51,029 nucleotides of DNA from Treponema sp. (GTDB lineage: Bacteria > Spirochaetota > Spirochaetia > Treponematales > Treponemataceae), in NCBI GenBank assembly GCA_018384055.1, contig JAHAZL010000090.1, positions 1 to 51,029 on the forward strand. Reading direction: 5' to 3'. Below, piece by piece: positions 39,528 through 47,368 of the stretch (the first letter of the stretch is position 1; every line of letters begins with the position of its first letter). Under the pieces are notes generated by a model. The model saw nothing but the letters and a program-made list of their open reading frames with translations, was not told the origin of the DNA and ran no database searches. The translations under genes were made by a program, and so were the position numbers.

Positions 39528-41779
39528 TTAAGCCCTCCCTTTTCTACTACTACTTCAACCTTACCACCGTTAGTTAGCCTACCGAACAGAAGTTCGTCAA
39601 TTAAAGGCGAAGCTATCTTTTCTTCTGCATAGCGCTGGATGTTTCTTGCACCGAATTCCGCACTCAAGCCCTGTTCAGCAATGAAATCGTAAACTTCCTG
39701 GGATGCAGTAAAGGAAATCTTCTTTGATTCAAGGCGTTTTGCAATGGCATCAACGGCTTTACAGGCTATTCTTACGGCAATATCCTTGCCAAGGCGCTCA
39801 AAGTATACGATTTTGTCCAATCTGTTCCTGAATTCTGGAGTAAAAGTCTTTTCAACTGCATCCTTAAGTACAAAACGGTCGTTAGTTATTATGTCTCCTG
39901 AACCGCTGAAACCAACTGAATTCCTGCCCATATCCCTTGCACCGCAGTTGCTCGTAAAGATTATGAGGCAGTTCCTGAAGTCCGCCTTGCGCCCCTGGCT
40001 GTCAGTCAAAGTTCCGTAATCAAGGACCTGAAGAAGAGTGTTGTATATGTCACTGTGGGCCTTTTCGATTTCATCAAAGAGGATTACCGCATGGTTTTCC
40101 TTTCTTACGGCTTCAGTAAGGACACCGCCGTTTTCATAGCCTACATAGCCCGGTGCAGAACCAATAAGCCGGCTGATGGAATAGGATTCCTGATATTCGC
40201 TCATGTCAAAGCGAAGGAGCTTTACACCTAGTTTTTCCGCAAGAACCTTTGCAAGTTCAGTCTTACCGACTCCAGTTGGCCCAACAAAAAGAAAGCTTGC
40301 CTCAGGCTTTTCCAAGTTGCGGAATCCTGCCCTCGCCTTCTTTACTGCACTGCATACAGCTTCAACTGCGACATCCTGACCGAATACTTCCGCCTTTATC
40401 TTCTGGTCAAAATTACGGAGGTTTTCCTTTTCTTTTCCGCTGATGGTTTCAAGAGGAACCTTTGCTGCCCTTGAAACCACATGGCGGATTTCATTTACCG
40501 TTACCCTGCTCTTTCCGTGGAGTCGTGCGTATACACCGCTTTCATCAATTACATCGATAGCCTTGTCCGGAAGCCTTTTGTCATTGAAAAAGCGAACGGA
40601 AAGATCCACCGCCTGGGCAAGGCATTCAGGTGAATACTTTACCTTATGGAATTCCTCGTACTTTGGAAGAATGCCCTTTAGGATTTTTATGCTTTCATCA
40701 CGGGTCGGTTCAAGAATATCTATCTTGTGGAATCTTCTGGCAAGTGCCCTGTCCTTTTCAAAAGTCTTTGTATACTCTTCAAAAGTTGTTGAACCAATGC
40801 AGCGGAGATTACCCTTTGACAATGCAGGCTTAAGAATGTTTGCGGCATCAAGGCTTCCACTGGAATTGTTGCCTGATCCAGCACCTATCATAGTGTGTAT
40901 TTCGTCAATGAAGAGAATAGCCTTCGGTTTTTTCTGAAGGGATTCCACCAGTTTCTTTATTCGCTTTTCAAAGTCTCCGCGGAATTTTGTTCCTGCTACA
41001 AGAGAACTCATTTCGACGGAATAGATTTCCGCATCCTTAAGATAATCGGGAACATTGCCCTCTGCTATGCGCTGTGCAAGTCCTTCCGTAATTGATGTTT
41101 TTCCAACACCTGCATCACCAACATGGAGGGGATTATTTTTTGTCCTGCGGCAAAGGATTTCAATGGTCCTTTCTATTTCTTCATTGCGTCCTACAAGCTT
41201 GTCCAGCTTTCCTTCTTTTGCCAAGTCTGTAAGGTTTACGGCATAGGAATCCAAAGGATCCTGCGTACTCTTTTCCACTGCAGCGGCGGCTTCTTCTGCA
41301 AGCTGCTCAAAATTCATTTTTGAAAGGTCAAAGAATTCAGGATGATTAAGTTCAAACTGACGGGCAGCCAAAAGGAATTCCATGTTGATGCCGTTATTTT
41401 TCATCATGTAGGAAGCATGGAGCCTTTTGTCTGTCACCATTGAAAACAGATAGTGGTACAATGAGACTTCATTTGACTTTTCTTCTTTTGCAAATGCTTC
41501 TGCCTTGGCTAGAACTTCGTCAAACAAAACGCTGTGGGGAATTTCGTCCTCTTCTTCGTATTTTCTTTTTCCCGTTGGATTGTATTCCTCAAGATATTCG
41601 AGGACATCTTTTTCCAGGGATGCAAGGTTTATATCCGGATTTATTGCAAAATGATTGATTGTCGCGCTGTCCAGCATGCAGAAAAGGACAAGCTCCGGAG
41701 TTGCATATTCAAGGCCTCTTTCATAGACAACATCTTCCGCCTGCTCCAGGAAGCTGCTGAGTTCTTCTGATAATTCCAT
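39509..41779 (-). CDS. clpA: ATP-dependent Clp protease ATP-binding subunit ClpA
   Basis: The 756-aa protein has a ClpN repeat domain (1-145), AAA-1 with Walker A GDAGVGKT and Walker B ILFIDEIHT (about 205-400), and AAA-2 with GPTGVGKTELAK and VILFDEIEKA (about 480-650). The NSVGFSG loop (about 615) corresponds to the IGL/IGF tripeptide that docks on ClpP. It unfolds substrates delivered by ClpS. The intervening M-domain of ClpB is absent, which supports ClpA. Its ATG at 41779 touches the clpS stop. Confidence 0.96.
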   Translation of the reverse strand: MELSEELSSFLEQAEDVVYERGLEYATPELVLFCMLDSATINHFAINPDINLASLEKDVLEYLEEYNPTGKRKYEEEDEIPHSVLFDEVLAKAEAFAKEEKSNEVSLYHYLFSMVTDKRLHASYMMKNNGINMEFLLAARQFELNHPEFFDLSKMNFEQLAEEAAAAVEKSTQDPLDSYAVNLTDLAKEGKLDKLVGRNEEIERTIEILCRRTKNNPLHVGDAGVGKTSITEGLAQRIAEGNVPDYLKDAEIYSVEMSSLVAGTKFRGDFEKRIKKLVESLQKKPKAILFIDEIHTMIGAGSGNNSSGSLDAANILKPALSKGNLRCIGSTTFEEYTKTFEKDRALARRFHKIDILEPTRDESIKILKGILPKYEEFHKVKYSPECLAQAVDLSVRFFNDKRLPDKAIDVIDESGVYARLHGKSRVTVNEIRHVVSRAAKVPLETISGKEKENLRNFDQKIKAEVFGQDVAVEAVCSAVKKARAGFRNLEKPEASFLFVGPTGVGKTELAKVLAEKLGVKLLRFDMSEYQESYSISRLIGSAPGYVGYENGGVLTEAVRKENHAVILFDEIEKAHSDIYNTLLQVLDYGTLTDSQGRKADFRNCLIIFTSNCGARDMGRNSVGFSGSGDIITNDRFVLKDAVEKTFTPEFRNRLDKIVYFERLGKDIAVRIACKAVDAIAKRLESKKISFTASQEVYDFIAEQGLSAEFGARNIQRYAEEKIASPLIDELLFGRLTNGGKVEVVVEKGGLKCHVVS

Positions 41780-42090
41780 TAATCTTCTTCCACCGTAATC
41801 TGTAAGGGAAATCCCTGGGCCCTTGCCTTGTTCTGTGCAGAACGGGCCTTTGTTGCCGCAATGTCATAGGGATAGACTCCGGCAACCCCCTTGCCGGACT
41901 TGTGAATCTCAAGCATGACGGCACTTGCTTCTTCAAAGGTTTTGTTAAAGTCGTCCATCAAAACTTCAACTACGAATTCCATGGTCGTGTAGTCGTCGTT
42001 AAAAAACAGAACCTTGTACTGAGGAGGTACATCGAATTCCACTTGGACATCTGAATCTGTCTGGTCCGAAAACTTGGTGTTGCTAGCCAT
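41779..42090 (-). CDS. clpS: ClpS adaptor protein
   Basis: The protein is 103 aa from the ATG at 42090 (MASNTKFSD); longer in-frame extensions run into psd. Conserved features: FFNDDYTTMEFVVEVL (the N-end residue-binding pocket Asn/Asp/Asp and Met) and MLEIHKSGKGVAGVYPYDIAATKA. It hands proteins with Leu, Phe, Trp or Tyr at the N-terminus to ClpA. No ribosome-binding site is visible, and a TATATT (42104-42099) lies eight bases upstream, so it may be initiated leaderless or coupled to psd. Stop and clpA start overlap by 1 nt. Confidence 0.93.
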   Translation of the reverse strand: MASNTKFSDQTDSDVQVEFDVPPQYKVLFFNDDYTTMEFVVEVLMDDFNKTFEEASAVMLEIHKSGKGVAGVYPYDIAATKARSAQNKARAQGFPLQITVEED

Positions 42091-42112
42091 AATTAATAAA
42101 TATATAGAAAAT

Positions 42113-42934
42113 TTATGCCTTGTTGGCAATCCACTGACCGATCTTAACGCGGTATTCGCCGTCCTTAAGACCTTCTTCAATTTCTGGTAAAAGCTGAACC
42201 TTTCCTTTTTCAAACAGAAGGGCAATTGTAGAACCGTGCAGGTCAAAGTAGCCTTTTTCTTCGCCTTTCTTTACGGCACAGTTTTCGTGGTGGTTGATGA
42301 TTCCGCCAACACTAAAGGCACCGATTTCCACGGAAGCAATATGGCCGAAATTTTCTGTATGAAGGATATTCCAGCTGCGCCTGTTTAATGTAAATACCTT
42401 GCATTTTTCCAAAGCCAATGGCTGAACGCAGTAGAGCTTTCCCTTGATGAAGTGATTGCTTTCAACTGTTGCATTGTCGCAGAAAATGTAGCGGTGGTAA
42501 TCCGTTGCACAGAGGCGGAATACAAGGCACTTTCCTCCGATGAATCTTTTTCCGGTTTCTTCATTCTGGAAAAAATCCGTAAGGCTGTAGTCTGCACCCT
42601 TGATGCGGAAAGTGCTGTCTTCGTTTATGTCGTAGGCAGTCAAAAGGCTGTCGCATGGACTGATGAAATGTGAAGGATCGGAATCAAAGGAAACCGTCTC
42701 TTTCTTGCGTGTAAAGAAGTCATTGAAGGAACGGAATTTCCTTCCTTTCCATTCATCCATATTGATTCCATTCTTCTTTATGAAAGGCTTGATTGCAGGA
42801 ATGGAAAGAGGCGTGCGCAAAAAAAGACCAAGAAGGGCAGGTGTCCTTAAAGCAAGAATAATTTCAAGAAGCACTCTGCCTGGTTTTGTTCCGTAAAGGA
42901 AGAGGGTCGATTTGTCGTTTGGTTCTTTCTTCAT
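42113..42934 (-). CDS. psd: Phosphatidylserine decarboxylase
   Basis: The protein is 273 aa from MKKEPNDK at 42934; an in-frame ATG at 42967 would overlap pssA by 23 nt and lacks a ribosome-binding site. Features: SPCDSLL (catalytic Asp), DYHRYIF (His), and the self-cleavage site HGST, where Ser becomes the pyruvoyl group. Most bacterial enzymes have LGST there. It makes phosphatidylethanolamine from phosphatidylserine supplied by the adjacent pssA product. Confidence 0.92.
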   Translation of the reverse strand: MKKEPNDKSTLFLYGTKPGRVLLEIILALRTPALLGLFLRTPLSIPAIKPFIKKNGINMDEWKGRKFRSFNDFFTRKKETVSFDSDPSHFISPCDSLLTAYDINEDSTFRIKGADYSLTDFFQNEETGKRFIGGKCLVFRLCATDYHRYIFCDNATVESNHFIKGKLYCVQPLALEKCKVFTLNRRSWNILHTENFGHIASVEIGAFSVGGIINHHENCAVKKGEEKGYFDLHGSTIALLFEKGKVQLLPEIEEGLKDGEYRVKIGQWIANKA

Positions 42935-42944
42935 AGTGAGCCTA

Positions 42945-43601
42945 TTAACAGCAGACAATGAGGGCAACTATTTCTGCAATGCCTACACAGATGAGAACGA
43001 TTTTACCCAGAAGGTTAGGCTTAACGAGCTTGAACGGACTGATAAAGGCAATTCCACAGACAATGAGGATGCCTGCTCCAACATATTCGCTGAAAGGCCT
43101 TCTTACTACGCTGCAGATATCATAGATTGCAGGAATGATGAGGGCAATGGAAGTAACAGGAAGCCCTTTGTAAATGTGGCGTTCTTCTGTAGTAACCTTC
43201 TGACGTTCTGCTTCGTCAACATTAAAGAATGCCAGGCGAATGAGTGCACAGAGAAGATAGCAGGCACAGATTGCAGTCACGATGTTATGTACCGGTGGAA
43301 GTGGTCCAAACTTAAGCCTTGAACCTTCGCGCCCAAGTTCGTATACGATCATTGCAGGAAGAACCCCGTAGCAGATAAGGTCGCTCATGGAGTCAATCTG
43401 AATTCCAAAGCCCTTCTGAAAGTCGGTACGGTCTTTTTTTGTAGAAGCAACTTTTCCATCGAACATGTCGAGAACACCCGATGCCATAAGGCAAAGAAGT
43501 GCTGCCTTGAAATTCCCGTCAAGAACGTAGCTGATGCCCACAAAGGAAATGATCATAGCCACATAAGTCATCCAAACTGTGTAATTGTAAACACCTAACA
43601 T
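42945..43601 (-). CDS. pssA: CDP-diacylglycerol-serine O-phosphatidyltransferase
   Basis: The 218-aa membrane protein of the CDP-alcohol phosphotransferase family has about six transmembrane helices. The signature reads DMFDGKVASTKKDRTDF then GIQIDSMSDLI; it follows the clostridial-type spacing but has Ser in place of the usual Arg of DGxxAR. It makes phosphatidylserine from CDP-DAG and serine. AGGGG lies six bases before the ATG. It heads the pssA-psd-clpS-clpA-aat string. Confidence 0.87.
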   Translation of the reverse strand: MLGVYNYTVWMTYVAMIISFVGISYVLDGNFKAALLCLMASGVLDMFDGKVASTKKDRTDFQKGFGIQIDSMSDLICYGVLPAMIVYELGREGSRLKFGPLPPVHNIVTAICACYLLCALIRLAFFNVDEAERQKVTTEERHIYKGLPVTSIALIIPAIYDICSVVRRPFSEYVGAGILIVCGIAFISPFKLVKPNLLGKIVLICVGIAEIVALIVCC

Positions 43602-43619
43602 ATTTATCCCCTAAATTTC

Positions 43620-44228
43620 CTACACTGTTTTTCCAAGGTATCCAAAAATCAGGCTGTAAGCCAGAATGGTCCAGGGTTTTGCGGTCAGTATAATAATCAT
43701 GAACCTTTTGTACGACAAATGAGTAAGCCCTGAGAAATAGCACAAAAAGTCATCCGGCGAAAAAGGAAAGGTGATTGCCACCCAGAGAAAAAGCGAATAG
43801 TTCTTCCTGTTCCTGTTAAGCCATTTTATACATTTATTGTAATGTTTCTCCCCCATGAGAGAACTTACAAATGAAACCCCAAATTTGCGGGACAATGTGA
43901 AAGCAAGGAGTGAACCTGTACAGATACCGATGTAACTGCAGATAAACCCTTTCACCGTTCCAAACAAGGTAGCACCTACAATACAGCCCAGAGCACCCGG
44001 GATGACCGTATAAACTACCTTTATGCACTGGAAGAAAGTTAAGATGAGGGGACCGTAAATTCCAAAGGACGCTATATATTCCTGAAGATTTTCCTCAGAC
44101 TTAAAGCGTCCCTGAGAATATTCATAGACAAAAAATGCAGTCATGGCAATGAAACCTACTGCAAAGACAACTGTAAGCAAGGTCTTTACTTTTTTGCCTG
44201 AAGATACCGCCTTCTCATTTTCTTCCAT
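43620..44228 (-). CDS. VTT/DedA-like (TVP38/TMEM64 family) membrane protein
   Basis: The 202-aa protein has about five transmembrane helices. The VTT core includes GALGCIVGATLFGTVKGFICSYIGICTGSLLAFTLSRKFG, and re-entrant Pro/Phe motifs FPFSPDDFLCYFSG. Family members handle phospholipid or undecaprenyl-phosphate flipping or proton-coupled export. Position 18 bp upstream of pssA suits a lipid role, an inference from context. Confidence 0.85.
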   Translation of the reverse strand: MEENEKAVSSGKKVKTLLTVVFAVGFIAMTAFFVYEYSQGRFKSEENLQEYIASFGIYGPLILTFFQCIKVVYTVIPGALGCIVGATLFGTVKGFICSYIGICTGSLLAFTLSRKFGVSFVSSLMGEKHYNKCIKWLNRNRKNYSLFLWVAITFPFSPDDFLCYFSGLTHLSYKRFMIIILTAKPWTILAYSLIFGYLGKTV

Positions 44229-44291
44229 AATTGAATTATTTTAACACATTTTGGAATAAATATATAGATGTCAATGAGCATTGTGGCTTTT

Positions 44292-44963
44292 TTACTTATT
44301 TTCTGATTTTCCTTCAAGGAATGGGCGGGCTACCTTCACCTGGAAGAAATCAACGAGAGGTCCCATGAAGAAAGCGGTGATGATGGTACCGATTCCCACA
44401 ACTGCCTGGATTCCATCGATTTTCTTTGTGGCAAGAAGGAATAGTCCAACACCGGCAACAACGCAGATTGCATCAGTAATGATTCTGATAAACTTAAACT
44501 GCCAGATGTGCCAGGTGTTTGAAATGATGAGGGCAACTGCATCGTAGGTTGAAACGCCAAGGTCAGCAGTGATGTAGAAAGACGATGCAAAGCAGATTAC
44601 GCCGATGCCTATCAAAAGGAAAATTGCACGGAGGTAAAGGGCAGGGGCAGGGAAGAAGTGCTGCAATGTTTCAAGGGAGAACTGTGCAACATATCCAAGA
44701 AGGAACAGGTTGATGAATGTTGCAGGGCCAATGTAGTGGCGGTCAAAAACAAGGCTGAACAAAAGGAGGATTATATTTACGATTACATAGAGGGTTCCAA
44801 ACTTTATTGGAATCAAGGCATCAAGACCTGCCATAAGGGACTGGAAAGGGTCAACGCCAAAGAATGCATGCTTGAAAAACCCTACTGCAATCCCGCAGAT
44901 AAGAACACCGATGGCGCTCATGAGGCATCTCTTTACAAAATGATCCTTGTTGAAAATATTCAT
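44292..44963 (-). CDS. YczE/YitT-like integral membrane protein
   Basis: The protein is 223 aa from the ATG at 44963, chosen for AAGGAG upstream. Six or so hydrophobic helices are visible, with the GIAVGFFKHAFFGVDPFQSLMAGL segment and a duplicated-looking GVSTYDAVALIIS later, typical of the YczE/YyaS/YitT group. No substrate is known for the family. It sits 63 bp upstream of the VTT gene on the same strand. Confidence 0.75.
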   Translation of the reverse strand: MNIFNKDHFVKRCLMSAIGVLICGIAVGFFKHAFFGVDPFQSLMAGLDALIPIKFGTLYVIVNIILLLFSLVFDRHYIGPATFINLFLLGYVAQFSLETLQHFFPAPALYLRAIFLLIGIGVICFASSFYITADLGVSTYDAVALIISNTWHIWQFKFIRIITDAICVVAGVGLFLLATKKIDGIQAVVGIGTIITAFFMGPLVDFFQVKVARPFLEGKSENK

Positions 44964-45017
44964 TGTATGCTCCTTGTCATTCCGAACCATATCCGAAATC
45001 TGTGTCATTTGTTTATT

Positions 45018-45046
45018 GAGACCCCGAATCCATTTCAGGATGACAA
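45018..45046. repeat. Dispersed GTCATCCTGAA-type repeat
   Basis: GAGACCCCGAATCCATTTCA with GGATGACAA following matches the common GTCATCCTGAA...GAATC type of intergenic repeat; single copy here. Confidence 0.35.
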
Positions 45047-45121
45047 CTATTTATGATGGGGGATTTGCTTTTTGCCGTCAAGGATTTTAATCAATTAGAA
45101 AGAAAATTTAAAATTCGTGTT

Positions 45122-45928
45122 CTAAAACTGAAGGAAGAACCAGCGGTAAATTGCATTAAGTCGTTCGTTCATAAGGCCCTTAATGATCTTCCTTATGCTG
45201 AAAAGCTTTAGTACATTATCGTAGTTTGCGTCGGCTGATATATAGAACAGAATGTCATCGCCAAGATCAGTAACATGAATGTTTATTCGGAGATTTTCCA
45301 CCTTGCAGGCATTCAATCCCAGAAGGCCAATATTACTTTTGTTCAGGATTGAAAGGTAAAGTTCATTTTCCGTCATCTCATATTCCAGAAGGAATTTCAA
45401 ATTTCCAAGAAGACGGTCATGCTGGTAGCAGTAAAGGTTAAGCCCGTCGCAGTCTCTTGTCACCATATCTGGAATGTCCCTTGCTTTTTCCAGACCGCCA
45501 ATGGTACTCACTTTTTTATAAAGTACCGACCCATTGGGATTTGAGTTGGAAAACCTGTAGCGCATGCCGCTCATTTTTGAAAGGGCAGTGAAGACTTCCG
45601 ATATGTCCTCCATAGTAATTTGCTGAAGGCCCTTCTTTCCACAGGAAAGAACATCTCTTTTTGAAATCAGGTAGAGGAATTCTGCAGTGTAGGGCCTGTC
45701 TTCTTTTTCTATTCTTCTGGAAAATATTTTTTCCCTGTAAATGCAATCCGGTACAAGTAGAAGTCTTTCATCCCCTTCATCATGAATTACACTTACAAAG
45801 CGTTCCTGCTTCAACTCGTCAATAAATTCTTCAGGAGCAACATCTTCTAACGATAGGGCAAATAGTCCTGAACAGAAGATAAAAGCTAAGGGCACCAGGG
45901 TAAAAAGCTTTTTCATCATGGTAGTCAT
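45122..45928 (-). CDS. Exported hypothetical protein
   Basis: The protein is 268 aa from the ATG at 45928 (alternatives 45919 or 45916), which opens MTTMMKKLFTLVPLAFIFCS and a signal peptide ending near LFALS. No motif is recognised. The mature part is mixed alpha/beta with a Cys pair (SCGKKG; DGLNLYCY) and ends RWFFLQF. The overall look, with SLEDVAPEEFIDEL after the signal, resembles the treponemal DUF6675-type lineage, a weak assignment. No ribosome-binding site is obvious. Confidence 0.6.
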   Translation of the reverse strand: MTTMMKKLFTLVPLAFIFCSGLFALSLEDVAPEEFIDELKQERFVSVIHDEGDERLLLVPDCIYREKIFSRRIEKEDRPYTAEFLYLISKRDVLSCGKKGLQQITMEDISEVFTALSKMSGMRYRFSNSNPNGSVLYKKVSTIGGLEKARDIPDMVTRDCDGLNLYCYQHDRLLGNLKFLLEYEMTENELYLSILNKSNIGLLGLNACKVENLRINIHVTDLGDDILFYISADANYDNVLKLFSIRKIIKGLMNERLNAIYRWFFLQF

Positions 45929-46009
45929 ACTAGCATAAAAAAATGTTTTATTATACTTTTCTTCATGTCTATAATCCATTTATCCAACAATATTATTTAA
46001 AGGAACAAA

Positions 46010-46075
46010 ATGCGTTGGCTGCGGAAGATGTCTTGCCCACACAGAAAAGATCGGACTTGGAATACGCAGCTATGA
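46010..46075 (+). CDS. Possible 21-aa small protein in a short transcript
   Basis: ATG at 46010 has AGG at 46001-46003 with six-base spacing and reads MRWLRKMSCPHRKDRTWNTQ then L. The other frame of the same DNA (46002-46097) reads KCVGCGRCLAHTEKIGLGIR then SYELKKIYK, a CxxCxxC iron-sulphur-like motif without a start codon. One of the two is likely spurious. A TATAAT (45970-45975) precedes and a terminator (46131-46165) follows, so a transcript of about 180 nt is plausible. Confidence 0.3.
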   Translation: MRWLRKMSCPHRKDRTWNTQL

Positions 46076-46130
46076 ACTTAAAAAGATATATAAGTAAAAT
46101 TTCGGATTTACTTTATATTAAGCACCACAA

Positions 46131-46165
46131 AGGGGCAGTCTGATTTTTTAGGCTGCTCTTTTTAT
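46131..46165 (+). terminator. Intrinsic terminator upstream of the rubrerythrin promoter
   Basis: GGGCAG (46134-46139) with CTGCTC (46153-46158), one G-U pair, then TTTTTA. Confidence 0.6.
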
Positions 46166-46193
46166 TGACATCTGTACTCTTCTATAATAGTAT
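46165..46193 (+). promoter_or_regulatory. Promoter of rubrerythrin
   Basis: TTGACA (46165-46170), 17 bases, TAGTAT (46188-46193). Predicted start near 46200, inside the PerR-type operator. Confidence 0.7.
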
Positions 46194-46197
46194 TTGT

Positions 46198-46214
46198 ATT
46201 GTAATCATTACAAT
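46198..46214. promoter_or_regulatory. Fur/PerR-family operator
   Basis: ATTGTAAT-C-ATTACAAT is a perfect 8-1-8 palindrome fitting the 7-1-7 Fur/PerR consensus (TTATAATNATTATAA type). It covers the expected transcription start of rubrerythrin, so binding would block transcription. A Fur-family gene lies 720 bp downstream. Confidence 0.8.
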
Positions 46215-46244
46215 TTAATTACACACAATTCGGAGGTAACATTT

Positions 46245-46781
46245 ATGAAAAAATGGAGATGTAAGGTTTGCGGTTATGTTCACACAGGAGACAACGCACC
46301 GGAAGCATGCCCTCAGTGCAAGGCAAAAAATCCATGGGTAGAAGTTAAGGAAGAAGGTGGATTTGCCTGCGAACACGAAGTAGGTGTTGCACAGGGTCTT
46401 GATGCAGAAGTTGTACAGGGACTCCGCGACAACTTCAACGGAGAATGTTCAGAAGTTGGAATGTACCTTGCCATGAGCCGCCAGGCAGAACGCGACGGTT
46501 ATCCTGAAGTTGCAGAAGCTTACAAGCGCTATGCTTTTGAAGAAGCAGAACACGCAGCAAAGTTTGCAGAACTCCTTGGCGAAGTTTTGACAAAGGATAC
46601 AAAGAAGAATCTTGAAATGAGAGCCGATGCAGAAGCAGGCGCATGCGAAGGAAAGCTTGCCCTTGCAAAGCGCGCAAAGGAACTGGGATACGATGCCATC
46701 CACGATACAGTTCACGAAATGGCCAAGGACGAAGCCCGCCACGGTGCAGGTTTCAAGGGCCTCCTTAAAAGATATTTCTAA
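46245..46781 (+). CDS. Reverse rubrerythrin (N-terminal rubredoxin plus ferritin-like domain)
   Basis: The protein is 178 aa with ATG at 46245 and GGAGG upstream. The rubredoxin iron site is N-terminal (Cys6, Cys9, Cys22, Cys25), the reverse of classical rubrerythrin. The diiron four-helix domain (about 55-178) shows the Glu/His ligands in FNGECSEVGMYL, FEEAEHAAKF, EAGACEGK and DEARHGAG. It reduces peroxide (and oxygen) to water using NADH-linked donors in anaerobes. The Fur/PerR operator on its promoter predicts peroxide induction. Confidence 0.93.
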   Translation: MKKWRCKVCGYVHTGDNAPEACPQCKAKNPWVEVKEEGGFACEHEVGVAQGLDAEVVQGLRDNFNGECSEVGMYLAMSRQAERDGYPEVAEAYKRYAFEEAEHAAKFAELLGEVLTKDTKKNLEMRADAEAGACEGKLALAKRAKELGYDAIHDTVHEMAKDEARHGAGFKGLLKRYF

Positions 46782-46783
46782 TT

Positions 46784-46914
46784 GATTGCTTCGTCGCAAG
46801 CTCCTCGCAATGACGAAACATAACAGCGTCATTGCGAGCCCGACGACAGAAGTGCATCGTCACTGAATCGTCATTGCGAGCCCGTAACGGGCGCGGCAAT
46901 CCCCTCCAATATTA
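46784..46914. repeat. Cluster of three CGTCATTGCGAG repeat units
   Basis: Unit 1 (inverted, 46785-46816) and unit 2 (46828-46848) form a perfect 12-bp hairpin CTCGCAATGACG/CGTCATTGCGAG. Unit 3 (46870-46914) ends GGCAATCCC. They lie between rubrerythrin and perR and may end or process the rubrerythrin transcript. Confidence 0.8.
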
Positions 46915-46933
46915 CAAGGTAAAGAGAACCATC

Positions 46934-47356
46934 ATGATAACTCAGCTTACAAAACAGGAAATTGCAGACAAACTCAACTCAAATAAAATCAGGCCATCTT
47001 TACCGCGAATTGCCATCTATGATTATCTATTAAAGAATCCCATTCATCCTACAGCCGACAACATCTACACGGCTCTTGCCCCGACAATTCCAACCCTTTC
47101 AAAGACAACCGTCTACAATACCCTAAAGCAATTTGCAGAAGCCGAACTTGTAATAACCCTCACAATTGAAGACGGGGAACTGCGCTTTGATGCAGACACC
47201 ACCAGCCACATTCATTTCAAATGCTCTAAATGCGGAAAAGTTTTTGACATTTACGAAAAAATTGATCTGGAAGAAGAAATACTTCCCAAAGGATTTCAGC
47301 TTTTGAAAAGCCAGACCAACCTCTGGGGAATCTGCCGAGACTGCGGAAACCGTTAG
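46934..47356 (+). CDS. perR: Fur-family peroxide regulator, PerR-like
   Basis: The protein is 140 aa from the ATG at 46934; the longer frame from 46832 runs through repeats. The winged helix is at about 15-85 (RPSLPRIAIYDYLLKNPIHPTAD, LSKTTVYNTLKQF). The regulatory metal site matches PerR: Asp in LRFDADT, His-x-His in SHIHF, Asp in VFDIYE. The structural zinc site is CSKCG...CRDCG. It should sense peroxide through His oxidation and derepress rubrerythrin. Fur or Zur function is less likely given the neighbour. Confidence 0.85.
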   Translation: MITQLTKQEIADKLNSNKIRPSLPRIAIYDYLLKNPIHPTADNIYTALAPTIPTLSKTTVYNTLKQFAEAELVITLTIEDGELRFDADTTSHIHFKCSKCGKVFDIYEKIDLEEEILPKGFQLLKSQTNLWGICRDCGNR

Positions 47357-47368
47357 ACCAACGGCTTA

